Assembly (NCBI GenBank): GCA_002973635.1
Contig: CP027224.1
Span: 4,102,501 to 4,166,500 of the forward strand
Length of the DNA stretch: 64,000 nt
DNA from: Lysinibacillus sp. B2A1
GTDB lineage: Bacteria > Bacillota > Bacilli > Bacillales_A > Planococcaceae
Direction: 5' to 3'
The notes beneath the pieces were generated by a model. The model did no database searches. It worked only from the letters and a program-made list of their open reading frames with translations, and had not been told where the DNA came from. Made by a program: the position numbers and the translations under genes. This document shows positions 8,701 through 18,102 of this stretch, in pieces. Every line of letters begins with the position of its first letter. The stretch's first letter is position 1.

Positions 8701-9223
8701 GCACAAGACGCATCCCGCGACCACCACCACCAAGTGCTGCCTTAATCATAACTGGATAGCCATAAGTGCTGGCAAATGCCTCTACCTCTGCTAAATCAGC
8801 GACAGGACCATCTGTACCAGGAATAACAGGAATCCCGGCAGCAATAGCTTGTGAACGTGCTTTAACCTTATCTCCAAACATATCTAAATGTTCAGAAGTA
8901 GGTCCAATAAACACAATGCCCTCCTGCTCACAACGACGTGCAAATTCTACGTTTTCTGATAAAAAACCATACCCTGGATGAATGGCATCCACACCAGCAT
9001 CTTTAGCAATCCTTATAATGCCCTCAATATCTAAATAAGCATCAATCGGCTTTTTACCCGCCCCTACTAGATAGGCCTCATCTGCTTTAAAGCGATGGAA
9101 GGCGCCACTATCCTCTCGTGAATAAATGGCTACTGTTTGGATATGAAGCTCCGTGCAGGCACGGAAAATACGAATCGCAATTTCTCCCCGATTGGCTACG
9201 AGAATTTTACGTATGAATATCAA
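5789..9223 (-). CDS. pyc: Pyruvate carboxylase
   Basis: About 1144 residues, the usual length. It makes oxaloacetate from pyruvate, bicarbonate and ATP, refilling the TCA cycle. Domain order: biotin carboxylase (KILVANRGEIAIRIFRA at the N-terminus, ATP-grasp loop GGGGRGMR near 165, EVNPRIQVEHT near 290), carboxyltransferase (TDTTFRDAHQSLLATR near 540, metal-binding HLHTHDTSGNG near 740), and C-terminal biotinyl domain with the biotin lysine in EAMKMET (about 1110). The start is taken as TTG 9223, placed 7 nt after GGAGGG; the upstream ATG 9238 overlaps that ribosome binding site. It stands alone on the minus strand. The right end of the IS lies 10 bp past its stop, and no terminator is visible between them. 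Confidence 0.96.
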   Translation of the reverse strand: MIFIRKILVANRGEIAIRIFRACTELHIQTVAIYSREDSGAFHRFKADEAYLVGAGKKPIDAYLDIEGIIRIAKDAGVDAIHPGYGFLSENVEFARRCEQEGIVFIGPTSEHLDMFGDKVKARSQAIAAGIPVIPGTDGPVADLAEVEAFASTYGYPVMIKAALGGGGRGMRLVHTSEELASSYERAKSEAKAAFGSDEVYVEKAIIKPKHIEVQIIGDQQGNIVHLYERDCSIQRRHQKVVEIAPSNSISENLRNRICEAAVQLMKNVSYINAGTVEFLVAGEDFYFIEVNPRIQVEHTITEMITGIDIVHTQIKVAAGYALHSEEIHLPKQEEMPMIGYAIQARVTTEDPANDFMPDTGKLMVYRSSGGFGVRLDAGNGFQGAVVTPYYDSLLVKISTSGMSFKEAAAKMDRNLKEFRIRGVKTNIPFLNNVVTHEKFLTGAFDTSFIDTTPELFHFPVRKDRGTKLLSYIGNVTLNGFPGVEKKAKPIFVQPGMPKVDSFIVPPAGTKQILDTQGAEGLVKWIQAQEDVLLTDTTFRDAHQSLLATRVRSQDMFQIADATARLMHNFFSLEMWGGATFDVAYRFLKEDPWERLAKLREQVPNVLFQMLLRGANAVGYTNYPDNLIREFIAESAASGIDVFRIFDSLNWLKGMETAIDAARQSGKIAEAAICYTGDILDDTRAKYSVQYYKDMAKELEATGAHILAIKDMAGLLKPEAAYRLISELKETTSLPIHLHTHDTSGNGIYLYAKAIEAGVDIIDTALGSMAGLTSQPSANSLYYAMKGGSRAVRADIDALEELSYYWEDVRHYYKDFESGMMSPHSEIYVHEMPGGQYSNLQQQAKAVGLGDRWEEVKRMYSRVNLLFGDIVKVTPSSKVVGDMALFMVQNELDEQTVLTRGQTIDFPDSVIEFFQGYLGQPHGGFPEALQKVVLKDREAITVRPGELLEPVHFEQLKAVLEDKLNRPVTKKDVLAYALYPKVFEEYAKTVDSFGNISVLDTPTFLYGLKLGEEIEVEIEKGKTLIIKLVSIGEPQHDGTRVIYFELNGQSRELVIQDMTVEVDGSIALKADPSNPNQIGATMPGTVLKVVVSKGSQVKRGDHLLITEAMKMETTVQAPKDGIVKEVYASAGDAISTGDLLIEIE

Positions 9224-9357
9224 TTGACTTCCCTCCATTTAGTAAGATTTTTTGATTTTAAGATAAAAATTTTAATGCTTAGTCTCTTAGAAAAGAGAGA
9301 ACGCTTCCAAGAGACTTTAGTTGTAAATCTTTCATATTTAAATAGACCGTTCATTTA

Positions 9358-11033
9358 CTATGGAATCATCCAAGCTAGTACATTACTTTGTAAGTAGGTA
9401 AGAATACAAATAAATAACAGCAGCATAATACTATACTTTATAGCAAAGCGTAGTAATTCAGATTCACGTCCAACAAGACCAACAGCTGCTGCTGCCACTG
9501 CAATCGATTGCGGTGAAATCATTTTACCAGTTACACCACCCGATGAATTCGCTGCAAGTGCTAGTACAGGGTCCATCCCGACAGAATCTGCAGTAACCTG
9601 TTGCAGCTTGGCAAATAATACATTTGACGAGGTATCTGATCCAGTGATAAATACACCAAGCCACCCTAATACAGGTGAGAAGAATGGGAATAATGCACCC
9701 GTTTTTGCTAACACTAAGCCAAGCGTCGCCATCATACCAGCTGTATTTGTAACATAGGCATAGCCAACAACGCTACAGATTGTGATTAGTGGAAACTTAA
9801 TCTCATTTAACGTTTCGAAAAACGTTTTACTCCATTCCCCCAAGAAATATTTAAAATAAACTTGGACACAATAGCCGCTAACAAGATGGCTGTTCCTGCA
9901 GCACCTAACAACTCTAATTTATAGACAGCAGCAATTGGATCGCCAGTTGTACCATTCAATACTTGATTATGCAAAAAAGGTACTTCAGGCATAAATGTTA
10001 GGGCTTGTCCTAAGACATTTACACCTTTGAGTATCATATTTGCGCCTTCATAATGTCCTGTAAGTGCACTTTTAATCGTAGGAATCCCCCAGCAAGAAAT
10101 AAAGAGCGTTAGAATAATAAACGGTGACCATGCCTTCACAATCGCTGCTCCACTATATGATTCATTGGTAGCCTTCGAAATAGGAACCTCTCGCTCTGAA
10201 GCAAAGCGATAAATTGTTTTTGGTTGCCAAAATTTCATAAAAATCGCTAGTGCAAATAATGATACCAAGGCAGATAAAACATCTGGTAATTCAGGTCCTA
10301 AAAAATTAGAGCTTAAATATTGTGTAACAGCAAATGAAATTCCAGATACTAAAATTGCTGGCAAAACTTCCAAAGCTTTTTTAAAACCAGTCATAATGAA
10401 AATTAAAAAGAATGGAATAAAGACTGCCAGAAATGGCAATTGTCGACCAACCATTTTCGAAATTTCGAACGCTGATATACCTGTTGGACCTTCCATTGCT
10501 GTAATAGGAACACCTATTGCTCCGAATGCTACTGGCGCTGTATTAGCAATAAGACATAGTCCAGCGGCATACAAAGGATTAAAGCCAAGTCCAACCAATA
10601 ATGCTGCTGATATGGCAACAGGTGCTCCAAATCCAGCAGCGCCTTCAAGGAAAGCCCCAAAAGAAAATGCTACGAGTAAAGCTTGAATACGCCGATCCTC
10701 AGTAATTGATAATACAGAATGACGAATGATATTAAAATTTCCTGTTTTCACTGTTAAATTGTATAAGAAAACAGACGTTACAATAATCCAGCCAATTGGT
10801 ACCAGCCCATAAACCGCTCCTTGAGAAGCAGACATAATAGCTGTTGCTACAGGTACTTTAAAAGCAAAAACAGCCAACAGTAAGGACACAAATAGCGTTG
10901 TTAAACCTGCCATATAGCCCTTCATTTTCTTTACCGCTAAAGCCCAGAAAAAATAAAGAATCGGAATTACTGCTACAGCGGCTGACCACCCAAGACTATC
11001 TCCAACAGCTGTGAAATTTTGTGTAAATGTCAA
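9358..11033 (-). pseudogene. lutP: L-lactate permease LutP, frameshifted
   Basis: The reading frame from ATG 11033 encodes about 407 residues of a LutP/LldP-type lactate permease (FLEGAAGFGAPVAISAALL, ANTAPVAFGAIG), then runs into a stop at 9807. The rest of the permease (GSDTSSNVLFAKLQ, AANSSGGVTGKMISPQSIAVA) continues in another frame to 9358. Lining up with B. subtilis LutP from memory, one added A in the AAA run at 9813-9815 joins ...VKRFSK to TLNEIKFP without gap and gives about 560 residues, the normal size. The gene has its own promoter and a LutR-type operator, facing away from lutR. This is either a true one-base deletion or an assembly error; without it lactate uptake by this protein would be lost. 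Confidence 0.85.
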
Positions 11034-11256
11034 ATTTCATACCCCCATATATTTTCTCCCAAATTCATTTTTACGCCACATTAGTACTCGGTATTTTTCA
11101 CTCCTCTCAAGTCATTCACATCACCAGAAGATTTTTCTGTCGATTCCGTTCCCTTCTTGTAGAAATAACTTCTAACAAAAGAAATACACTATCGCTCCCA
11201 TGTTATTGTAATAAACCTTCAAATTCTTCTACTGCTATTTAAACAACAGAATATTA

Positions 11257-11271
11257 GGTCATCTGATGACC
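11257..11271. promoter_or_regulatory. LutR-type operator before lutP
   Basis: Perfect palindrome GGTCATC-T-GATGACC. It lies about +4 to +18 relative to the predicted lutP start of transcription. The same core is found before lutA (12311-12323), which makes LutR the natural binder (inference). Confidence 0.7.
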
Positions 11272-11281
11272 GCATGATAAG

Positions 11282-11310
11282 ATTATATTAACTATATTCT
11301 CAAAATTCAA
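11282..11310 (-). promoter_or_regulatory. Promoter of lutP
   Basis: On the minus strand: TTGAAT (11305-11310), 17-bp spacer, TATAAT (11282-11287). The palindrome at 11257-11271 lies just downstream, so bound repressor would block initiation. Confidence 0.7.
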
Positions 11311-11464
11311 TATTTTTTTGAAATCTTAAAATTCGACATATAAAAATTATTTGTTACTTATAGTTCCATATTATTTACACAAAGTATTCACGTTAAAGAG
11401 TAAGTAAATTACTTTTCTTCATGTATAATAAAGATATGATTGAGCATAAATGAGGTGTAGCTCC

Positions 11465-12193
11465 TTGGAATTAAGAAAAATTAAACCAAAAAAAATCTAT
11501 GAAGAAGTATCCGAAATCCTTTATGAAAAAATTAGAGCTGGAGTACTGAAACCTGGTGATCGTCTTGACTCTGTTGAACAGCTTGCAGAACAATTACAGG
11601 TAAGTAGATCCGCTATACGAGAAGCACTTTCTGCTTTAAAGGCAATGGGACTCATTGAAATCAAACAGGGTTCGGGAACCTTTGTTAAAAGTATCCAGCC
11701 GAGCCAACTTGATTTTCCCCTATCGACAGCAATATTAACAAATAAACAAGATGTTGCTCATTTGTTAGAAGTGCGCAAAATCATTGAAGTAGGTGCAGCT
11801 GCAAGCGCGGCTATCCATCGAACGGACGAGGACATTCAAGCCATGATTCAAATATTGGATGAAATGAAACGTGTACAAGGAGATGGCGAGCTAGGCGAAA
11901 AAGTGGATTTCCAATTTCATGCGGCAATTTCTAAAGCATCACAAAATCCCCTGCTTGCAACTATATTAGACCAAGTCTCAGGGTTAATGATTGAAACAAT
12001 GAAAGAGACACGTCGAATTTGGTTATACTCTAAAAAAACAACAAGTGAGCAGCTATACGATGAGCATATGCAAATCTTCCTTGCCATTAAACAGCAAAAT
12101 GAAGAGCTGGCAAAGCATGCTATGGCCTCCCATTTAAGCAATGTCGAAAAGGTTTTAATGCAATATTTTGAAACAACTGAATCAATGAAATAA
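11465..12193 (+). CDS. lutR: GntR/FadR-family regulator of lactate use, LutR type
   Basis: About 242 residues. N-terminal winged helix typical of GntR proteins (GVLKPGDRLDSVEQLAEQL, VSRSAIREALSALKAMGLIE, KQGSGTFV), then an all-helical FCD ligand domain (EVRKIIEVGAAASAA, DFQFHAAISKASQNPLL). In Bacillus LutR represses lutABC and lutP and is relieved by lactate. TTG 11465 is chosen because AGGTG lies 8 nt before it; ATG 11450 has no ribosome binding site. It sits between lutP (divergent) and lutABC (same direction), each preceded by the same palindrome. Confidence 0.88.
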   Translation: MELRKIKPKKIYEEVSEILYEKIRAGVLKPGDRLDSVEQLAEQLQVSRSAIREALSALKAMGLIEIKQGSGTFVKSIQPSQLDFPLSTAILTNKQDVAHLLEVRKIIEVGAAASAAIHRTDEDIQAMIQILDEMKRVQGDGELGEKVDFQFHAAISKASQNPLLATILDQVSGLMIETMKETRRIWLYSKKTTSEQLYDEHMQIFLAIKQQNEELAKHAMASHLSNVEKVLMQYFETTESMK

Positions 12194-12256
12194 CAATAGC
12201 TGCCTAGTTTTTATATAGGCGGCTTTTAAATTTTTCGAAAATTTATAATAAACACT

Positions 12257-12285
12257 TTTACTCATTTGAAAAGTTGTAGTATTAT
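12257..12285 (+). promoter_or_regulatory. Probable lutABC promoter
   Basis: TTTACT (12257-12262), 17-bp spacer, TATTAT (12280-12285). The -35 box is weak. The LutR-type palindrome lies about +20 to +32, where a repressor could act as a roadblock. Confidence 0.5.
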
Positions 12286-12310
12286 AAAAACAATCTATTT
12301 GCCCAACATA

Positions 12311-12323
12311 GTCATCAGATGAC
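12311..12323. promoter_or_regulatory. LutR-type operator before lutA
   Basis: Perfect palindrome GTCATC-A-GATGAC, the same core as the operator at 11257-11271. No other copy was noticed by eye outside the lut locus. Confidence 0.7.
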
Positions 12324-12434
12324 CGGTTGAATTATGCAGAATTTCAAGTCAATCGTAATTGTTTGGGAAATGAATCTACCACTTAAAAGATCTTCCCCAG
12401 TTAATGTAGGAAATAATAAAAAGGAGCGATAATC

Positions 12435-13151
12435 ATGAAAGTTACACTATTTGCAACTTGTTTAGTTGATATGTTTCAAGGAGATGTAGGAAAAGCTGTT
12501 GTTGAAGTACTTGAAAGACTTGGCTGTGAAATTGATTTTCCAGAAAATCAAATTTGCTGCGGTCAGCCAGCCTATAATAGTGGCTACGTAAAAGAATCTA
12601 AAAATGCCATGAAAAAAATGATTACAGCATTTGAACATGCTGAATATGTGGTCTCTCCTTCAGGCTCCTGTGCGTATATGTTTAAGGAATATCCAGAGGT
12701 TTTTAAGGAGGACCCGATTTGGGAACAAAAAGCACAAGCATTAGCAGACAAAACCTTTGAATTTACAGAATTTATTGTCAATGTATTAAAGATTGAGGAC
12801 GTTGGAGCCCATTTAGAAGGCATAGCTACTTATCATACATCCTGCCATATGACACGCCTACTTGGAGTAAAAGAAGCACCACTTAAATTATTACGTCAAG
12901 TGAAAGGTTTACAATATGTGGAACTGTCAGGAAAAGATCGCTGTTGTGGATTTGGTGGTACCTTTTCAGTAAAAATGGGCAACATCTCAGGAGAAATGGT
13001 TACTGAAAAAGTACAAAATGTAGAACAAACAGGAGCAGATATCCTTATTGGCGCTGATGCTGGTTGTTTAATCAATATTGGCGGCCGAATTGATCGGCAG
13101 GGGAAGCCAATTAAAGTGATGCATATTGCAGAAGTATTAAATTGCCGATAG
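12435..13151 (+). CDS. lutA: Lactate utilization protein A
   Basis: 238 residues with two CCG domains, the cysteine-rich heterodisulfide-reductase type fold that holds iron-sulfur or redox cysteines: [12 protein letters not shown] near residue 40 and [12 protein letters not shown] near 174. With LutB and LutC it oxidises L-lactate to pyruvate at the membrane side of the cytoplasm. First gene of lutABC; an AAGGAG precedes ATG 12435, and lutB starts 19 nt after the stop. Transcription is probably controlled at the upstream palindrome by LutR. Confidence 0.95.
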   Translation: MKVTLFATCLVDMFQGDVGKAVVEVLERLGCEIDFPENQICCGQPAYNSGYVKESKNAMKKMITAFEHAEYVVSPSGSCAYMFKEYPEVFKEDPIWEQKAQALADKTFEFTEFIVNVLKIEDVGAHLEGIATYHTSCHMTRLLGVKEAPLKLLRQVKGLQYVELSGKDRCCGFGGTFSVKMGNISGEMVTEKVQNVEQTGADILIGADAGCLINIGGRIDRQGKPIKVMHIAEVLNCR

Positions 13152-13170
13152 ATTAGAGGGGGTAATAGCA

Positions 13171-14598
13171 ATGGCAATGAAAACTAGTGACGATCAATTT
13201 AATCATCGAGTAACGAAGGAGTTAGAAAATACATTTATGCGTGGAGCTGTGTCAAGTGCACAGGAACGCTTTCAAACACGTCGACTTACACAGGCTGAAG
13301 AGCTTGGTCATTGGGAGGAATGGCGCTCTCATGGAGAAGAAATTCGCAAGCATGTGCTAGCAAACTTAGATTTTTACTTATATCAGTTAAGTGAAAATGT
13401 TGCAAAAAGAGGTGGACATGTTTACTTTGCACAAACAGCAAAAGAAGCAACAGACTATATTCAAGGTATTGCAAAAAAGAAAAATGCTAAGAAAATCGTA
13501 AAGTCAAAATCAATGGTTACAGAAGAAATCAATTTAAATATTGCGCTAGAAGAGCTTGGTTGTGAAGTTATTGAAACAGATTTAGGTGAATACATTTTAC
13601 AGGTGGATGATCATGAGCCACCATCTCATATTGTTGTTCCAGCTCTGCATAAAAATAAGGAGCAAATACGAGATGTTTTTAAAGAAAAGCAAGGCTATGA
13701 TAAAACTGAAAAACCAGAGGAGCTTGCCCTCTATGTCCGTGAAAAACTTCGGAATGAATACTTGACTGCTGATATTGGAATCACAGGCTGTAATTTTGCC
13801 ATTGCAGAAAGTGGCTCTATTACACTTGTTACAAATGAAGGTAATGCAGATTTAGTGACTGCCCTACCGAAAACTCAAATTACCGTTATGGGAATGGAAC
13901 GAATTGTTCCTACATTTGAAGAGATGGAGGTCCTTGTCAGTTTATTAACAAGAAGTGCTGTTGGTCAAAAGCTAACGAGCTATATTACAACTTTAACGGG
14001 AATAAAAGAAGAAGGCGATACAGATGGCCCAGAGGAATTCCATTTAGTCATTGTTGATAACGGGCGCTCCGATATTTTAGGAGGCGAATTCCAGCCAATT
14101 CTACAATGTATTCGCTGTGCAGCATGTGTCAACGCATGTCCAGTTTATCGTCATGTTGGTGGTCATACGTACGGCTCCATCTATTCAGGACCTGTGGGTG
14201 TTGTGCTCTCTCCATTATTAGGAGGTTACGATGATTTTAAAGAACTACCATATGCCTCCACATTGTGCGGGGCATGTACAGATGCTTGTCCTGTGAAAAT
14301 TCCATTACATCAGCTTATTCATCGCCATCGTCAAGTAATTGTTGAAAACGAAGGAAGAGCACCTGTTTCTGAAAAGCTATTAATGAAGGCATTTGGTCTA
14401 GGTGCCTCCTCCCGTACTCTTTATAAAATGGCGACAAAGATGGCCTCACCTGCAATGTCACCATTTACCAAAGACAATAAAATCTCAAATGGTCCTGGTC
14501 CTTTAAAAGCGTGGACAGAAGCAAGAGATTTTCCTGCACCCAATAAAGATAGTTTCAGAAATTGGCTAAAGCAACGTTCTAAAGGAGGAGAGCACTAA
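13171..14598 (+). CDS. lutB: Lactate utilization iron-sulfur protein B
   Basis: 475 residues. N-terminal LUD domain ([44 protein letters not shown]), then two 4Fe-4S motifs: [16 protein letters not shown] near residue 313 and [13 protein letters not shown] near 366, and a C-terminal DUF3390-type tail. It passes electrons from lactate oxidation within the LutABC complex. Middle gene of the operon; its TAA stop overlaps the lutC ATG by one base (TAATG), so the two are translationally coupled. Confidence 0.95.
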   Translation: MAMKTSDDQFNHRVTKELENTFMRGAVSSAQERFQTRRLTQAEELGHWEEWRSHGEEIRKHVLANLDFYLYQLSENVAKRGGHVYFAQTAKEATDYIQGIAKKKNAKKIVKSKSMVTEEINLNIALEELGCEVIETDLGEYILQVDDHEPPSHIVVPALHKNKEQIRDVFKEKQGYDKTEKPEELALYVREKLRNEYLTADIGITGCNFAIAESGSITLVTNEGNADLVTALPKTQITVMGMERIVPTFEEMEVLVSLLTRSAVGQKLTSYITTLTGIKEEGDTDGPEEFHLVIVDNGRSDILGGEFQPILQCIRCAACVNACPVYRHVGGHTYGSIYSGPVGVVLSPLLGGYDDFKELPYASTLCGACTDACPVKIPLHQLIHRHRQVIVENEGRAPVSEKLLMKAFGLGASSRTLYKMATKMASPAMSPFTKDNKISNGPGPLKAWTEARDFPAPNKDSFRNWLKQRSKGGEH

Positions 14599-15314
14599 TG
14601 ATAGGTACTATAGAAAATAGAGATGCCTTTTTATCAAAAATCGCCCAACAGCTTGGACGTACACCTAAAACTGAGCTTGCACAACCTATATGGCAATATC
14701 AGCCGCAAGAGCGCGTACTGAAAGATGTAACAAAAGATGAATTAGTAGAGGTTTTGGTGGAGCAATGTAAAAATATTCATACAGACATTGTTCTGACAGA
14801 TACGGCTAATCTCACAAAGGAATTACAAAAAGTCGTTGATAATTATGGAGGTCATTCAGTAGTAACATGGAAAGATGAACGTTTTGAACGTTATGGCTTA
14901 ACATCACGTATGACAGAACAGTGGTCACAAATGGGAATTCAACTGTATGAATGGAACTCGGCACAGCATGAGGAAAACATTCAACAGACTGAAAAGGCAA
15001 ATATTGGCATTACTATAAGCGAAATGACATTAGCAGAATCAGGGACTGCTGTACTTTTTAGCAGCAAAGATAAAGGTAGATCTGTTAGCTTCTTACCAGA
15101 GAAATCCATTATTTTGATTCCTAAAAGCACAATCGTTCCACGTATGACGCAAGCTGCCCGCTTTATTCGTGAAAAAATAAGAGACGGAGAGCAAATTGCC
15201 TCCTGTATAAACTTTATTACAGGACCAAGTAACTCTGCTGATATCGAAATGATTCTGATTGTTGGTGTACATGGGCCTATTAAAGTAACATACATTGTCA
15301 TTGAGGACCAGTAA
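14598..15314 (+). CDS. lutC: Lactate utilization protein C
   Basis: 238 residues, a single LUD domain as in the C-terminal half of the family: GITISEMTLAESGTAVLFSS, VSFLPEKSIILIP, then INFITGPSNSADIEMILIVGVHGP near the end. It completes the lactate-oxidising LutABC set. The start codon overlaps the lutB stop; GGAGGAG lies 8 nt upstream. A terminator follows 52 nt after the stop. Confidence 0.94.
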   Translation: MIGTIENRDAFLSKIAQQLGRTPKTELAQPIWQYQPQERVLKDVTKDELVEVLVEQCKNIHTDIVLTDTANLTKELQKVVDNYGGHSVVTWKDERFERYGLTSRMTEQWSQMGIQLYEWNSAQHEENIQQTEKANIGITISEMTLAESGTAVLFSSKDKGRSVSFLPEKSIILIPKSTIVPRMTQAARFIREKIRDGEQIASCINFITGPSNSADIEMILIVGVHGPIKVTYIVIEDQ

Positions 15315-15365
15315 TTTTCTCTGGCACTATCGCTACTGATTTTAAATTCATAATGCAGCTAGAAA

Positions 15366-15409
15366 AACCAGACATCCTTTAAATTGAAGAATGTCTGGTT
15401 ATTTTTTTG
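15366..15409 (+). terminator. Terminator after lutABC
   Basis: 10-bp perfect arms (15366-15375 and 15391-15400) followed by A and seven Ts. Confidence 0.9.
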
Positions 15410-15424
15410 TATATAAAAGCCTTA

Positions 15425-16711
15425 TTAATTTGTGACTCCCTCAGTGACAATTTCTTTATTATAAAATTCTGGGTGTGCTTCTTTTAAGACAGAAGTACGA
15501 AGCAAAACCAATGTAATCGTCACAATAATCGCACTAGTAGAGAGTAAAATAGCCGTTGCTGGTAATGTATCGTACAAAATGCCGTACACCATCATACCAA
15601 TTGGCATCATCGACATCGCCATTGTTTCCATTAATCCAAATACACGCCCTCGATACTCTTCTGCTATTAGCTTTTGCATATAAACACCAATAGGCATGTT
15701 AATACCCATTTCAAAGATTGCAAAAATAAAATAAATCACAATATAAAAAATCACAATCGTTAAATACGATAATTTCATCAATAACGGAAATACAGCCAAG
15801 CTCAAACTACTTGCTAGCAGTAATAAGCTGATTTTAGAAAAACGTAGCGGTACTTTAACCTCTGCCCTTGTCGCAAAATAAATGGAAGCAATAAGCATAC
15901 CAAAAGCACCGGAAGCTTCGATAAAGCCAAAATGTGTAGATTTTACTTTTAGTAACTCAATAATAATGTAAGTCCCTCCAACAACAATGGCAGAAAAGAA
16001 TAAATTAATCCATAATGACATCCACATTACAGTTTTAATAACCTTTTGCTGCTTAATATAGCGAAAGCCACTAGTAAGCCCTTCCCAAATCTTTTCCTTT
16101 TTCACATCTTCTTCTCTAGTACTATAAAGATTAAAGTTCATCGTTGCTTCCAAGAGAAAAGCAATTGAATAGGCAATCATATTGACAATTAAAAATACTT
16201 TCATTGAGAAAAACCCATACATCATTCCCCCGATTACTGGCCCCCCAATTGCAGCAACAGATACCGATAATTGGTTGAATGACATGGCACGCTGTAACCG
16301 CTCTGGATTGACCAATGTTGCGATAGCAGATGAGAATGTTACACCTGAAAAAGCGGAGAATATCGCAGTAAAAACTGTTGCTACATAAATAGCATAGACC
16401 GACATCCCTACTGTTTCTGTATAGAGCAGTAAGCCCCCTACTGTTACAATCGTTCCTGCTTGTGCAAGTAGAATTGTACGTTTTTTCGAGTAATTATCAG
16501 CTACATGACCAGCTAAAGGTGCAACAAGTGCTCGCGGTAATACTGAACAAATCATGTTGGTCGCAAAGCTTGTTGCAGACCCCGTCATGGCTAAGATATA
16601 CAAACTAATCCCAAAGGATAGCACATTTGTCCCTAGCATCGCTATTAATTTACTGGCTGTAAATGTCCACAAATGATAGGTCCCCTTTTTATATTTTGCC
16701 GCTTCATCCAT
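15425..16711 (-). CDS. MFS-type efflux transporter
   Basis: About 428 residues with twelve predicted helices. The N-terminal half shows LGTNVLSFGISLYILAMTGSATSFA and the A-type loop GHVADNYSKKRTILL, as in DHA3-type drug exporters (MefA/EntS-like). ATG 16711 is chosen because GGAGGG lies upstream; the frame continues upstream without signals. It is divergent from an XRE-TPR regulator, with two matching palindromes between them (16747-16763 and 16801-16819), so that regulator probably controls it. Substrate unknown; macrolide-like drugs or a siderophore are possible by family only. Confidence 0.85.
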   Translation of the reverse strand: MDEAAKYKKGTYHLWTFTASKLIAMLGTNVLSFGISLYILAMTGSATSFATNMICSVLPRALVAPLAGHVADNYSKKRTILLAQAGTIVTVGGLLLYTETVGMSVYAIYVATVFTAIFSAFSGVTFSSAIATLVNPERLQRAMSFNQLSVSVAAIGGPVIGGMMYGFFSMKVFLIVNMIAYSIAFLLEATMNFNLYSTREEDVKKEKIWEGLTSGFRYIKQQKVIKTVMWMSLWINLFFSAIVVGGTYIIIELLKVKSTHFGFIEASGAFGMLIASIYFATRAEVKVPLRFSKISLLLLASSLSLAVFPLLMKLSYLTIVIFYIVIYFIFAIFEMGINMPIGVYMQKLIAEEYRGRVFGLMETMAMSMMPIGMMVYGILYDTLPATAILLSTSAIIVTITLVLLRTSVLKEAHPEFYNKEIVTEGVTN

Positions 16712-16746
16712 CCTAAATCCCTCCAAATTTTTAACAATATTAAAAA

Positions 16747-16763
16747 GTTTAATTTTATTAAAC
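16747..16763. promoter_or_regulatory. Operator copy 1 in the MFS/XRE divergent region
   Basis: Perfect palindrome GTTTAAT-TTT-ATTAAAC, located in the 5' leader of the MFS gene. Matches the arms of the palindrome at 16801-16819; centres are 55 bp apart. Confidence 0.65.
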
Positions 16764-16800
16764 AAAATATAGCACAACTTCTACTTTTCACGCAAGAAAA

Positions 16801-16819
16801 AGTTTAATATAATTAAACT
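16801..16819. promoter_or_regulatory. Operator copy 2 over the XRE promoter
   Basis: Perfect palindrome AGTTTAAT-ATA-ATTAAACT. It contains TATAAT (16808-16813), the probable -10 box of the XRE-TPR gene, which suggests autorepression. Confidence 0.65.
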
Positions 16820-16851
16820 AAGGACATGTTATGAATAAAGGAGGCGAGGAA

Positions 16852-18099
16852 GTGAACTCTTTAGGCACTCGTATTCGCAATTTAAGGAAAGAACGAAAAT
16901 TAACATTAGAGGCACTTGCTGGTGATCGCCTAACAAAAGGTATGCTAAGTCAAATTGAAAATGATAAGGCTAATCCCTCGATGGAAAGTCTTGAATATAT
17001 CGCGGAGCGTTTAGGGGTAAAAGCAAGTGAACTACTTGAAGAAATAGCACCTTCTACGATACGACATCTTCTAGAGCAGGTGGAAATTTTCTATGCAGAA
17101 ATACAGCTTGATGATAAAAAAAACCTACAGCAAACCATAGAAATGATTAAGCCTTATGTAGAAGAGCTCCCACTTAGCTATGAAGCAGGTCGTTTACTTT
17201 ATATTTACGCGGTAGCACAATATCTTTCAGGCATAACGACATGGGAGTCGCCACTCAAACGTGCACGCTTTATGTTTAAAGAAATTAATTTACTGAGTCA
17301 TTGGTTCGAAACCTATGTATTACAGTCAGCTGTATTTATGGAAGGTCGAAACTATAAAATGGCTTATTCTTGCATCTTACAGGCTAAGGAAGAGGCTGAG
17401 CAAGAAAATTATCAACTAGATTCACGGGATGCTGGGAAAATGGCTTATTATATTAGCATTTTTCAATTAGCCATCGGAGAACATGAAGCAGGGAAACAAC
17501 TCGTTAAAGAATCAATTGCCAATGCACATAAAAACCAATTTTATTATTATATTGATGATATGTATCGTATTGCAGCGTTTTGTGCAATGGTTGACAATGA
17601 TTTCGAGCAAGCAGAGCATTTGATTACGAAGCTAGAGCAGTATCGTGTTTTTGTGGAGCAAGCGAATGTGGATGCTTTTATCTTCACATTACGAGCACAT
17701 TATTATAACAATTACGCCTATGATTATGAAAAGGCACTAGAGGAGATAGAGCGTTTTCGTCCACTTATGGATATAGGCGCAATTAAATTTGATAAAAACT
17801 TATATTATTGTGAAAAAGGTAAATCCTTATATTTGCTAGGTCGGTATGAAGAGGCTAAAGAAGCTTTTGAACATTTTACAAACATTCCTTCATTCATCCT
17901 ACATCCATTTGACATTTTAGGCTTTAATGAATGCTTCTCTTATAAGGCACTCTGTTATGCACATTTTGGTGAGTTAACAACAGCCTACGAAATTGCAAAA
18001 ATGGCCTATATGGATTCACAGGATTTAATCGATCTTCCATATAAGCAAAAAATTGAAGAAACCTATAATACCATTAAGGCACAGATTGACACTGTGTAA
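16852..18099 (+). CDS. XRE-family regulator with TPR domain
   Basis: About 415 residues. The first 60 form a helix-turn-helix (LGTRIRNLRKERKLTLEAL, TKGMLSQIENDKANPSMESLEYIAERLGV). The rest is a chain of paired helices like the TPR domains of PlcR/Rap-type sensors, which often bind peptides; no peptide gene is seen here. GTG 16852 is preferred because AAAGGAGG lies 7 nt upstream, while ATG 16831 overlaps that site. Divergent from the MFS exporter with shared palindromic sites, so it is the likely repressor of both. Ligand unknown. Confidence 0.85.
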   Translation: MNSLGTRIRNLRKERKLTLEALAGDRLTKGMLSQIENDKANPSMESLEYIAERLGVKASELLEEIAPSTIRHLLEQVEIFYAEIQLDDKKNLQQTIEMIKPYVEELPLSYEAGRLLYIYAVAQYLSGITTWESPLKRARFMFKEINLLSHWFETYVLQSAVFMEGRNYKMAYSCILQAKEEAEQENYQLDSRDAGKMAYYISIFQLAIGEHEAGKQLVKESIANAHKNQFYYYIDDMYRIAAFCAMVDNDFEQAEHLITKLEQYRVFVEQANVDAFIFTLRAHYYNNYAYDYEKALEEIERFRPLMDIGAIKFDKNLYYCEKGKSLYLLGRYEEAKEAFEHFTNIPSFILHPFDILGFNECFSYKALCYAHFGELTTAYEIAKMAYMDSQDLIDLPYKQKIEETYNTIKAQIDTV

Positions 18100-18102
18100 T
18101 GA

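Noticed and set aside
6318..9397. Several plus-strand frames inside pyc
   Set aside because: Shadows of the minus-strand pyc gene, which has full domain and motif support.
9807..11033. lutP halves as two separate genes
   Set aside because: Each half matches only part of one permease, and a single added base joins them precisely.
11034..11256. Possible gene in the spacer upstream of lutP (71-codon plus frame at 11027)
   Set aside because: No ribosome binding site and it runs through the lutP leader; content is not protein-like.
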